Below are positions 55,930-63,210 of a stretch of DNA of 64,000 nucleotides, in pieces. The stretch is taken from contig JAWKZN010000002.1 of the NCBI GenBank assembly GCA_041395945.1, positions 248,001 through 312,000 of the forward strand, read 5' to 3'. Position numbers and translations under genes: made by a program. How positions within the stretch are numbered: position 1 is the first letter of the stretch; every line of letters begins with the position of its first letter. The notes under the pieces are model-generated. The model did no database searches. It saw only the letters and a program-made list of their open reading frames with translations, and was not told the origin of the DNA. Source of the stretch: Pseudomonadales bacterium (GTDB lineage Bacteria > Pseudomonadota > Gammaproteobacteria > Pseudomonadales > Azotimanducaceae).

Positions 55930-57023
55930 GCGACGTCCGTATCAGCAGCGCCGGCGGGCGACACTGGCTGCGTGCCCTGCAACGGCGCGCGCTGCCCCTG
56001 CTGGTGGTGAACCTGTTCTATTTCGGCGTGCTCGTCTATCCGGTGCTGCGCATCTGGAGTCTCCTCACGCCTGTGCCACCGGGCACCGTCGCCCTGCTTG
56101 TGATCATGGTGGGTCCGATCATCGGACGCCTTGCCTGCGAATGGCTGCCGGGCACTTTCACCCGTCTGCTGTCCGCGCTCGCGCTCACCTGGCTCGGCCT
56201 GTGTTTCATGGCTTTTACCCTGGTCATCTGCTGGGAGGTCTTCGGCTGGCTGCTGCCACTGGAGGATCGAACCTGGGGTCTGATTCTGCTCGGCGCAGTA
56301 TCCCTGGTCGGGCTCTATGCTCTGCAGAACGCACAGACCCTCGCAGTGAAAACCGTGCCCATGACCGGGCCTGCCAGCATGCGCGGTCAACGCCTGGTGC
56401 AGATCAGCGATATCCACGTCGGCTCCAGACACGGCCGCTTCCTGAGCAGAGTAGTGGAGCGCGTCAACGTGCTGGCACCGGATCAGGTGCTGATCACAGG
56501 CGATCTGATCGACTTTGCAGATATCGGAATCGACGAGATCGCCGCCCTTGGCAGACTGAACGCCCCAGCCACTTTCATCATCGGCAATCATGAGCGCTAT
56601 GTGGATCTCGAGGCGATCTGCCAGCGCCTGCGCAGTCTCGGCGTGCGGGTGCTGCGCAATGAAACCGCAATCGTGGGCCCGATGCAGCTCATCGGCATCG
56701 ACGACGCCGAGCCGAAAACCCAGGTGGCAGCCGAACTCACCCGCCTCCGCCCCGCCGGCGACAGTTACCGCATCCTCCTCTATCACCGGCCGGATGGTGC
56801 CCAGGACGCCGCAGACTGGGGCGCGCATCTGATGCTCTGCGGGCACACCCACAATGGTCAGATCCTGCCATTCAACCTGCTGGTGCGGCGCATTTTTCCG
56901 CGCATCTGCGGGCGCTATGAGGTCGATGGCATGACACTCTATGTCTCACCCGGCACAGGCACCTGGGGACCGGTGCTGCGCCTGGGCTCGCGCTGCGAGA
57001 TCAGCCTGCTGACATTTGCGTGA
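55926..57023 (+). CDS. Membrane-anchored metallophosphoesterase (calcineurin-like)
   Basis: 365 residues: four N-terminal transmembrane helices (about 20-155), then a calcineurin-like phosphoesterase domain with LVQISDIHVGSRHGR (DxH), VLITGDLIDF (GD), FIIGNHERYVD (GNHE), and MLCGHTHNGQILPF (GHTH), giving a complete dinuclear metal site. It resembles YkuE/YaeI-type enzymes, some of which act on UDP-diacylglucosamine or phospholipids. The substrate is unknown. The GTG start at 55926 overlaps the upstream TGA (GTGA). Confidence 0.87.
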   Translation: MSDVRISSAGGRHWLRALQRRALPLLVVNLFYFGVLVYPVLRIWSLLTPVPPGTVALLVIMVGPIIGRLACEWLPGTFTRLLSALALTWLGLCFMAFTLVICWEVFGWLLPLEDRTWGLILLGAVSLVGLYALQNAQTLAVKTVPMTGPASMRGQRLVQISDIHVGSRHGRFLSRVVERVNVLAPDQVLITGDLIDFADIGIDEIAALGRLNAPATFIIGNHERYVDLEAICQRLRSLGVRVLRNETAIVGPMQLIGIDDAEPKTQVAAELTRLRPAGDSYRILLYHRPDGAQDAADWGAHLMLCGHTHNGQILPFNLLVRRIFPRICGRYEVDGMTLYVSPGTGTWGPVLRLGSRCEISLLTFA

Positions 57024-57081
57024 AGGGCTGTTTTCATGAGCGGTGCGCAACAATGATTCACCTGCGACAGAGGGCTCTCAG

Positions 57082-57774
57082 ATGCCGGAGATCGATTCAG
57101 AAGAACAGGAACTGATCATCGAACAGATCGAGATCGGTCCGATGCAGAATTTCACCTACCTGGTGGGAAGCCGCACCACCCGTGAAGTCGTGGTGGTCGA
57201 TCCCGCCTGGGACATCGCCGCACTGACCGAGCACATCGCCAGCCGCGACTACAAACTGCGGGGCGCCCTGATCACCCACTACCATCCGGATCATTGCGGT
57301 GGCTCCTTCGGCGGCCATACCGTGGAAGGGGTCGCCGAACTCCTCCAACACCAGGGGCTGAAGATCTATGCGCATCGTGAGGAAGCGGCAGGTCTGAAAA
57401 AGGTCACCGGCATCTCGGATACCGACATGATCAAGGTCGACTCGGGAGACACCCTCGATATCGGCGAGATCTGCGTTGAGTTTCTACACACTCCCGGACA
57501 CACGCCGGGGTCGCAATGTTTCCGTATCAGACACACGCTGGTATCCGGCGATACCCTGTTCATCAACGGCTGCGGGCGTGTCGATCTGCCCGGGTCGAAC
57601 ACCGAGGACATGTTCCGCAGCATGCAGAAACTGAGCGCCCTGCCCGACGATACGCTGCTGCTGCCCGGTCACAACTACGCCCACGTACCCAACGCCACCC
57701 TGGCCGAGACGAAGAAGCACAATACTTATCTGCGTATCCAGGATCTGGCCACCTGGAAGACGATCATGGGTTAG
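57082..57774 (+). CDS. Glyoxalase II-like metallo-beta-lactamase-fold hydrolase
   Basis: 230 residues: TYLVGSRTTREVVVVDPAWD, metal-binding LITHYHPDHCGGS (HxHxDH), EFLHTPGHTPGSQCF (His), LVSGDTLFINGCGRVDLPGS (Asp) and LLLPGHNYAHV (His). It resembles hydroxyacylglutathione hydrolases and persulfide dioxygenase-type MBL proteins; the exact substrate is unknown. ATG at 57082 with GAGGG upstream is preferred to the longer frame from 57043. It is followed 15 bp later by the M55 peptidase gene. Confidence 0.88.
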   Translation: MPEIDSEEQELIIEQIEIGPMQNFTYLVGSRTTREVVVVDPAWDIAALTEHIASRDYKLRGALITHYHPDHCGGSFGGHTVEGVAELLQHQGLKIYAHREEAAGLKKVTGISDTDMIKVDSGDTLDIGEICVEFLHTPGHTPGSQCFRIRHTLVSGDTLFINGCGRVDLPGSNTEDMFRSMQKLSALPDDTLLLPGHNYAHVPNATLAETKKHNTYLRIQDLATWKTIMG

Positions 57775-57789
57775 CACGGGGAGCACATC

Positions 57790-58644
57790 ATCAGAGTCTT
57801 TATCAGTGTCGACATGGAGGGGATTTCCGGCCTGGTGCGCTGGATGGATGTCTCATCCAAAGGTATCGACTTCGCGCGCAACCGGGATCTCATGACCCTG
57901 GATACCAACGCCGCCATCGAAGGTGCTTTCGCAGGCGGGGCCACTGAGGTCACTGTCGAGGAGAACCACGGTGTGGAAGACCTCTGTGTGCTCAACATGA
58001 CGCTGATCGATTCACGCGCCCGGGTGATCCGCGGCGCCGGTCGGCCGGGTGCGACCACCATGGCAGGATTGAATGAGCAGGTAGGTGTTGTGCTCCTCAT
58101 CGGTCACCACGCCGGTGCCGGTTCTTTCCCGGGCATCATGGCGCACACGATTTCGTACGGCGGATTCAGACTGGTCCGACTCGCCGGATCCCCCATTGGC
58201 GAACCGCATTTTTTCGCGATGCGCGCCGGTGAGCTGGGTGTGCCGATCGGCATGGTCAGTGGCGATCAGGTAGTCGCCGCTCAGGTATGCGACCTGTGTC
58301 CCTGGGCGGAAGCGGTGATCGTCAAACAGGCCCTGGGAAACCAGGCAGCGGACTGCCTTGCCCCGGCGGCGGCCCGGAAGCTGATTACTGCAGGCGCCCG
58401 GCGCACCCTGGAGCGCGCAACAGGCGGCGAACTGCAGGCGCTGAGCGTTTCGGGACCTTACGAATTTGAAGTCGAGCTGCGTAAACCGGTCAGCGAAACC
58501 ATGCGCGACAATCTCGACTCACTGCCGGGATTCGAGATCATCGATGAAGCGGTGATCAGGGTAATCGCACCGGACATGGATCTGGGATTCCGCCGGGTCG
58601 CCTATCTCGGCTATGCAGACCGGGCGGGAGTGACGCGTCACTGA
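57790..58644 (+). CDS. M55-family D-aminopeptidase (DppA-like) with probable ATC start
   Basis: About 284 residues. Zinc ligands of the DppA fold are visible: Asp and Glu in FISVDMEGISGL, His in VEENHGVEDL, His in LIGHHAGAG, Glu in PIGEPHFFAMRAGELGVP, plus the catalytic His in GIMAHTISYG. The first Asp lies in the codon just before the first ATG (57814), so a start at that ATG would remove a metal ligand and the first strand. No ATG, GTG or TTG lies between the previous stop (57772-57774) and 57814. ATC at 57790, six bases after GGGGAG (57778-57783), is the best start. It hydrolyses D-amino-acid or related peptides, inferred from family. Confidence 0.8.
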   Translation: MRVFISVDMEGISGLVRWMDVSSKGIDFARNRDLMTLDTNAAIEGAFAGGATEVTVEENHGVEDLCVLNMTLIDSRARVIRGAGRPGATTMAGLNEQVGVVLLIGHHAGAGSFPGIMAHTISYGGFRLVRLAGSPIGEPHFFAMRAGELGVPIGMVSGDQVVAAQVCDLCPWAEAVIVKQALGNQAADCLAPAAARKLITAGARRTLERATGGELQALSVSGPYEFEVELRKPVSETMRDNLDSLPGFEIIDEAVIRVIAPDMDLGFRRVAYLGYADRAGVTRH

Positions 58645-59186
58645 GTCGGTGTACAGGCGGGCTCATCGATACCGGAAGTGCTGATCATTTTGAGGATGTC
58701 TTCATCGCACACTGCTACCGGCAGCAGTCCTGTGCTGCGACCCAGCCAAGGCATGCCGAGGATGAAGCCGCGGACGTGCAGTTCATTGTCTTTCACCCGG
58801 ATCCGCGCGCTGAAAGTGCGACCGCTTTCCGGTGAATAGACCCTGCCGGACCAGCGCCCCCTGCGGAATTCGAAATCGCTGAACAGCTCCAGGCCGAGCA
58901 GCGGACGCTCGCGCAGAGCAGGATCCGGATTCTGATCATCAACCTTCACGGCACCCACCTCACCGCGCCCGTCTTTGCGACGATACAGCGGATGCTTGAG
59001 GGCAATCAGCCTGGCGCTCAATGACGCCCCCTGGGTCGTCACCTCGATCAGGGTACCGCCGGTGGACCAGCGGCCGATGGGCGCCTGGCGCTCCGCGTTA
59101 TCCTCGGCTTCGCTCGCATGCATCACACCCGCCCACAGCAACAGCACGAACACGGACAGTTGCGCCCCAGGGGCAGCAGATCGCAC
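58638..59186 (-). CDS. Exported DUF2147 protein
   Basis: About 182 residues: a short hydrophobic N-terminal segment (LSVFVLLLWAGVMHAS), then the DUF2147 pattern: APIGRWSTGGTLIEVTTQGASLSARLIALKHPLYRRKDGRGE, GLELFSDFEFRRGRWSGRVYSPESGRTFSARIRVKDNELHVRGFILGMPWLGRSTG. DUF2147 proteins are small periplasmic beta-rich proteins of unknown function. The frame is open to 59258; GTG at 59186 with GGAGG about nine bases upstream is chosen. The last seven bases overlap the M55 peptidase gene end. Confidence 0.82.
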   Translation of the reverse strand: MRSAAPGAQLSVFVLLLWAGVMHASEAEDNAERQAPIGRWSTGGTLIEVTTQGASLSARLIALKHPLYRRKDGRGEVGAVKVDDQNPDPALRERPLLGLELFSDFEFRRGRWSGRVYSPESGRTFSARIRVKDNELHVRGFILGMPWLGRSTGLLPVAVCDEDILKMISTSGIDEPACTPTQ

Positions 59187-59350
59187 TGAAATCACCCTCC
59201 GTAAAATCTCACCCGGCCTCAGTTCGGCCAAACTGCCGGCGCCGTGGGCAGTTGCCATCGCAAAGGTGCGGTGCTGGCGCCAGTGACTGAAACGCGGTAT
59301 GAAACCACAACCAATCTGAATCGCACATTAATCCGAGAGGGGGAGCAACG

Positions 59351-60208
59351 ATGAACACCGGCAGTTTCACCGGATTCGACCTGAGCCTGCGCGAGCCCGG
59401 TATCGCCTGGTTCCAGTTCAACACACCGGCACGACTCAACGGCATGACCACCGCCATCAAACGCGATCTGATCGAAGCCGTGACCCAGGCGCAGATGGAC
59501 AACGCCGTCCGTGTCCTGGTGTTCACCGGTACCGGCCGGGCCTTCTGTGCCGGTGATGATCTGAATGCCTATCGCGACGCGGATCTGCCAGGCACCCGTC
59601 TCGTTCCCGACATTCCCCCGGGGCACGACAACGCGCTGGGTACCTACAACGGACTGCGCACCATATCCCAGCAGCTCAATACCGTGGTACGCAACCTCGA
59701 CAAGCTCACCATCGCCGCCATCAACGGCGTGGCGATCCAGACCGGATTTTCCCTGGCATTGTCCTGTGATTTCCGCATCGCCGCCGAAGGGGCCCGCATG
59801 GGCAGCGCCACCCTGCGCTTCGGCCTGCTGCCGGACGAAGGGGGCCAGTGGCTGCTGGTGCAGTTGCTCGGCGTTGCCCGCACGCTGGAATTTCTCATGA
59901 GCAAAAAAATCGTGGACGCGGAGGAGGCCCTGTCCCTGGGTCTGGTGAACCGGGTGGTGCCGGCCACCGAACTCGAGTCTGCCGCCATGCACTGGGCACA
60001 GGAACTCGCCGCTGGGCCCCAGGTCTCCATGCGACTGCTGAAACGCTCGGTGTACAACGCGGCGGAACTGGGCTGGTCCCAGGCACTGGACGAAATCGCC
60101 GCCAAGACTGCGATCTCCGATCATCATCCGGACGCCCGGGAAGGGGTCATGGCGTTCCGGGAAAAACGCACCGCAAAATTCAACGACTGGCTGGAGAAGC
60201 GCTCATGA
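59351..60208 (+). CDS. Enoyl-CoA hydratase/isomerase family protein
   Basis: 285 residues of crotonase fold: IAWFQFNTPARLNGMT, VLVFTGTGRAFCAGDDLNAYR (first oxyanion-hole loop CAGDDL), INGVAIQTGFSLALSCDFRIAAEG (second loop; the usual GxGxG is replaced by QTG), and MGSATLRFGLLPDEGGQWLL with Glu at the catalytic position. Substrate unknown. The start ATG at 59351 has GAGGGGGAG upstream. The next crotonase gene overlaps its stop by four bases (ATGA), so the two are translated together and probably act in the same pathway, possibly fatty or aromatic acid breakdown. Confidence 0.9.
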   Translation: MNTGSFTGFDLSLREPGIAWFQFNTPARLNGMTTAIKRDLIEAVTQAQMDNAVRVLVFTGTGRAFCAGDDLNAYRDADLPGTRLVPDIPPGHDNALGTYNGLRTISQQLNTVVRNLDKLTIAAINGVAIQTGFSLALSCDFRIAAEGARMGSATLRFGLLPDEGGQWLLVQLLGVARTLEFLMSKKIVDAEEALSLGLVNRVVPATELESAAMHWAQELAAGPQVSMRLLKRSVYNAAELGWSQALDEIAAKTAISDHHPDAREGVMAFREKRTAKFNDWLEKRS

Positions 60209-60954
60209 GCGATGCAAGCGACGTGGTGACCTACGAGTCCGCAAACGGGATCGCCATCATCACCATTAACCGGGCGGACAAGATGAACGCCTTGAACGAG
60301 GCGGTCATTCAGGGTCTGCGCGCAGCCTGGCAGCGGCTCGAGGATTCCGATGACCGCGTCGCCGTGCTGCACGCTGCCGGTGATCGGGCGTTTTCGGTCG
60401 GTGCGGACATCAAGGATCCGCCTGCGGAGATGTGGCAGGGCGTGCCGAGCGTGGGTGAGGCGGTGAGCAAGCCGGTGATCGCCGCCGTGCATGGCTGGTG
60501 CATCGGCGGCGCTTACGTGATCGTGCAGATGTGTGATCTGGTGGTGGCCTCGGAGACCACGATTTTCAAATACCCGGAAGCCCAGCTGGGCTTCACGGGC
60601 GGGCTTATCGCCAGCGCAGTGGCGCGTATTCCCCACAAGATCGCCATGGAGTTCATGCTGCTCGGCCAGGATCTCGATGCCAACCGCGCCGCCGCCGTGG
60701 GCATGGTCAACCGGGTTGTGCCGAAAGGCACTGAGCTCGCCGCCGCACTCGAATACGCCGAAATCCTGAAAAATTCAGCGCCACTGGTCGTGGCGACCCT
60801 CAAGGAATTCTCCCTGCACACCATGAATCAGAGCCCGGCGGAAGCCGCCGCAATCGCCCGGGATCAGCTGCTCGGGGTGCGCAACAGCGCAGACGGTGCC
60901 GAGGGCCGGCGTGCGTTCGCAGAAAAGCGCACACCGAGGTTCCAGGGGAGGTGA
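60205..60954 (+). CDS. Enoyl-CoA hydratase/isomerase family protein
   Basis: 249 residues of crotonase fold: GIAIITINRADKMNALNEAVIQGLRAAW, VAVLHAAGDRAFSVGADIKDPP (oxyanion loop SVGADIK), VIAAVHGWCIGGAYVIVQMCDLVVASETTIFKYPEAQLGFTGG, and VNRVVPKGTELAAALEYAEILKNSAPLVVATLKE, with QLLGVRNSADGAEGRRAFAEKR at the C-terminus. The classical catalytic Glu after YPEAQLGF is not certain. The start ATG at 60205 overlaps the upstream TGA (ATGA). A longer open frame starting at 59848 is a shadow of the first crotonase gene. Confidence 0.9.
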   Translation: MSDASDVVTYESANGIAIITINRADKMNALNEAVIQGLRAAWQRLEDSDDRVAVLHAAGDRAFSVGADIKDPPAEMWQGVPSVGEAVSKPVIAAVHGWCIGGAYVIVQMCDLVVASETTIFKYPEAQLGFTGGLIASAVARIPHKIAMEFMLLGQDLDANRAAAVGMVNRVVPKGTELAAALEYAEILKNSAPLVVATLKEFSLHTMNQSPAEAAAIARDQLLGVRNSADGAEGRRAFAEKRTPRFQGR

Positions 60955-61040
60955 TCCGCTAACCACTCACCGGTGGATTTCTAACAGGCTCGTGAATACA
61001 GAGTCCTGGGAAATTCCATCCACTCACTGTAGCAGGCTGG

Positions 61041-62438
61041 TCAACACCAGCCTTGCCGCCAGGCCTGGTACTCGGCCGGGCGCAAGCGGTAGCGCGCGAT
61101 GTTGCCTTCGTGAAGGCTCATTATTTCGGTCTCCACGACCTCGACAAATCGCGCCTGGTCCGCCGGTGGTACCTGCTCCGCCCCGCGTTGTCGCGCCAGC
61201 GCGGTCGCGGCTTTCTTGTCCATTCCCGTGCGCACCACCGCCGCAACGAGCTCGGCGACCAGCGTCCGGTACCGCAGGCGGAACGGGTCTGGCTCGCCGA
61301 GGGATTGGCGCACTGCAGAGTACCGTGCGCTCGAGCGTCCGCAAGCCCAGACGAACACGTCGCGCAACAGCTCGACGCGATTCAGCTCATAGATGGCCAG
61401 CACGCCGTCAATGTAGGCTCGCTCCGGCACGTCCACAAAGGACAGGGGGCAGAGATTCTCGCGGATCAGCGGAATGTTGGCGGCAAGGCGAGAGACCCGC
61501 TTGTTGACATCCTCGAAGCCCTGCAGATAGGCGAAGTGCACGAGCCCGAAGAAGGCCTGCTCAAAGGGATCCGTGATCGCAGCTGCGGTATTCAGGATCT
61601 TCTCGAAACATTCCTCGATCAACTGAGGCAGCTCCGGCGGATGGTAGACCGTGCCGTCGATGCCCACTGGAATCCGCCGCAGCCGGCCGCCGGCCTGGGG
61701 GTCGGCAAGCAGGTTATCCGCGAGCAGCGCGTGCAGATTCAGGATGGTGTAGCGGTTGAAACCAATCTCCCCGGCCTCGCTGACGAGCAGTTCGATGGCA
61801 GCCTTGTGGTTCAGGATCATCTGCGCTTCCAGTGCATCCTTGCCCTCGGCGGTCTCGCCAAGCTCCAGCAGACGCTCGGTTTCCAACAGCGAGTAAGTGT
61901 TGCCTTCCAGGCGGCTGGAATTCCATGAAAGGTCGATCAGCAAGCGACTGTAGATCGCACGGGCATAGGTTCCCGCCGGGTGCTCGCCGTCGGATGGACG
62001 GCCCAGTTCGAGTAGCCGTCGGCGCGTCGCCGTTGACAGGTAGTAAGTTTCGTTGGGCCGGTAGTCATCCAGAAAAGCGCGCTGGTAGCCGACCGGGCGC
62101 CGTTGCTGGATCGGCAGGCGAACCGCTTGCCTGATCGCTGCCGCCTCTGGCGAGATCGGCACATAGACCTCTCCCCCTCCCTCGATGCTCGCACCACCCG
62201 CGACCAGATTCCCTGCGCCGGTTATCGCGACGGGGATCCGATAGCGACGGCCCTTGCGCTGCCCTGAGGCAATCAGCCGCTCCAGTTCCACCAGCAGAGC
62301 GAGGCGGCGCTGCAGCATCCGCGGCGGCATGTCGAACGGCAGGCCCTCCCGGATGGTACCGACACGCACACCCTCAGGGTGTGCCGCGACGACTGCGAGG
62401 ATGGCATCGAGCTCTTGTTCGGGGATCCGCTTCGGCAT
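61041..62438 (-). CDS. Fic-family protein with N-terminal winged-helix domain and degenerate Fic motif
   Basis: 465 residues. N-terminal winged-helix-like domain (about 1-70: LDAILAVVAAHPEGVRVGTIREGL...QRRLALLVELERL), then a Fic domain with the inhibitory helix SSRLEGN (about 172-178) and the Fic loop VHFAYLQGFEDVNKRVSRLAAN. In the canonical HPFxDGNGR motif the catalytic His is replaced (YLQGFEDVNKR: Gln for His, Gly for Pro, Val for Gly), so AMP transfer is doubtful unless a related subfamily uses this loop. A winged helix together with a phased array of ATGTCG sites upstream (62447-62537) suggests a DNA-binding and autoregulatory role. No toxin/antitoxin partner was identified. Confidence 0.85.
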   Translation of the reverse strand: MPKRIPEQELDAILAVVAAHPEGVRVGTIREGLPFDMPPRMLQRRLALLVELERLIASGQRKGRRYRIPVAITGAGNLVAGGASIEGGGEVYVPISPEAAAIRQAVRLPIQQRRPVGYQRAFLDDYRPNETYYLSTATRRRLLELGRPSDGEHPAGTYARAIYSRLLIDLSWNSSRLEGNTYSLLETERLLELGETAEGKDALEAQMILNHKAAIELLVSEAGEIGFNRYTILNLHALLADNLLADPQAGGRLRRIPVGIDGTVYHPPELPQLIEECFEKILNTAAAITDPFEQAFFGLVHFAYLQGFEDVNKRVSRLAANIPLIRENLCPLSFVDVPERAYIDGVLAIYELNRVELLRDVFVWACGRSSARYSAVRQSLGEPDPFRLRYRTLVAELVAAVVRTGMDKKAATALARQRGAEQVPPADQARFVEVVETEIMSLHEGNIARYRLRPAEYQAWRQGWC

Positions 62439-62844
62439 GTTGCGGATTATATGTCGCTAAAACACCTTATACGACATATAAAACACGCTATATGACGCAT
62501 ATTGTCTTTTATGTCGTAAAAAACGCTTTTGTCGTCGCAAACGTACCGCTCTTAACAATCCTTCTTGCGCATCGAACGTGCGCATCGAACAGGGAAGCCG
62601 CCAGGTTCGCGGTCGCATGGACGCCGTACAACACATCGTGCGGCATCGCCGCTCTGACCGAGGGTGGATTCCAATCGGCGATCGGAGCTGAGTATTCCGG
62701 CGAGTCGATCAGACCCACCAGTTGTTTCTAGTCGGTTGTTGAAATCGCGTTTGTTACCGTTGGACAAAAGAAGATCTATCGGTGATTGAGCCTGACCTTT
62801 AAGTGTTTCGGAAAGTCTCGACCAAATTGTCTTGGGAGCTTAAT
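62439..62844. other. AT-rich region upstream of the Fic-type gene
   Basis: About 406 bp, markedly more AT-rich than the rest of the window. The part near the Fic gene holds five ATGTCG-type sites; the rest (62540-62844) has no gene-like frame or hairpin that I can support. The composition is consistent with acquired DNA or a strong promoter region. Confidence 0.55.
62447..62537 (-). promoter_or_regulatory. Array of five ATGTCG-type operator sites, spaced about 20 bp
   Basis: Sites: TTATATGTCGCTAA (62447-62460), its inverse TTATACGACATATAA (62467-62481), CTATATGACGCATA (62488-62501), TTTTATGTCGTAAA (62507-62520) and TTTTGTCGTCG (62527-62537). Core centres are near 62453, 62474, 62494, 62513 and 62531, i.e. 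steps of 18-21 bp, close to two helical turns. The array abuts the start of the Fic-family gene (ATG at 62438), which codes for a winged-helix N-terminus. Autoregulation is inferred. Confidence 0.7.
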
Positions 62845-63186
62845 TTAGACTTCGGTACTAGAGTAGATTGTTAAGACCAACTCATGCTCGTCTAGTCTGA
62901 TCTCCTCTATTGCATCCCATGTTAAGTAGAAATTCCTGGGCTTTATGATCGGGTTGCGGTGAAGGGAAACGTGTACGCCTCCCACTTCAAACAACGCAGC
63001 CAGGTGGTATGGTTCGCCGGAGATCGAGCCAATCCCTTCCGTATCTGATTCCGATTCACTGTGGAGGTGTCGTATAAATCGGCGGTGGAGTGGGAGTCCG
63101 AGCCTGCGCTGCTGTCGGTATCGCAGTTCGCCCGCAACCTCATGCTTGAGCATCAGCGTGCGCGCAGCACCACATGGTAGCTCCAA
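62845..63186 (-). CDS. Hypothetical protein (weakly supported)
   Basis: 113 residues. The C-terminal half is protein-like (YHLAALFEVGGVHVSLHRNPIIKPRNFYLTWDAIEEIRLDEHELVLTIYSSTEV); the N-terminal half is Arg/His/Leu rich and less convincing, so the true start may be later. No family was recognised and no strong ribosome site was seen. Codon use is less GC-rich than in the neighbouring genes, consistent with recent acquisition together with the Fic-type gene. Confidence 0.45.
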   Translation of the reverse strand: MELPCGAARTLMLKHEVAGELRYRQQRRLGLPLHRRFIRHLHSESESDTEGIGSISGEPYHLAALFEVGGVHVSLHRNPIIKPRNFYLTWDAIEEIRLDEHELVLTIYSSTEV

Positions 63187-63210
63187 CCGCCCTTCAGTTA
63201 CCTGGCATCC

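Noticed and set aside
57814..57816. First ATG as the start of the M55 peptidase
   Set aside because: It would delete the first beta strand and the Asp zinc ligand found in DppA-type enzymes.
59848..60204. Upstream extension of the second crotonase gene
   Set aside because: The extension lies inside the first crotonase gene in another frame and has no domain. The ATGA overlap at 60205 is the better start.
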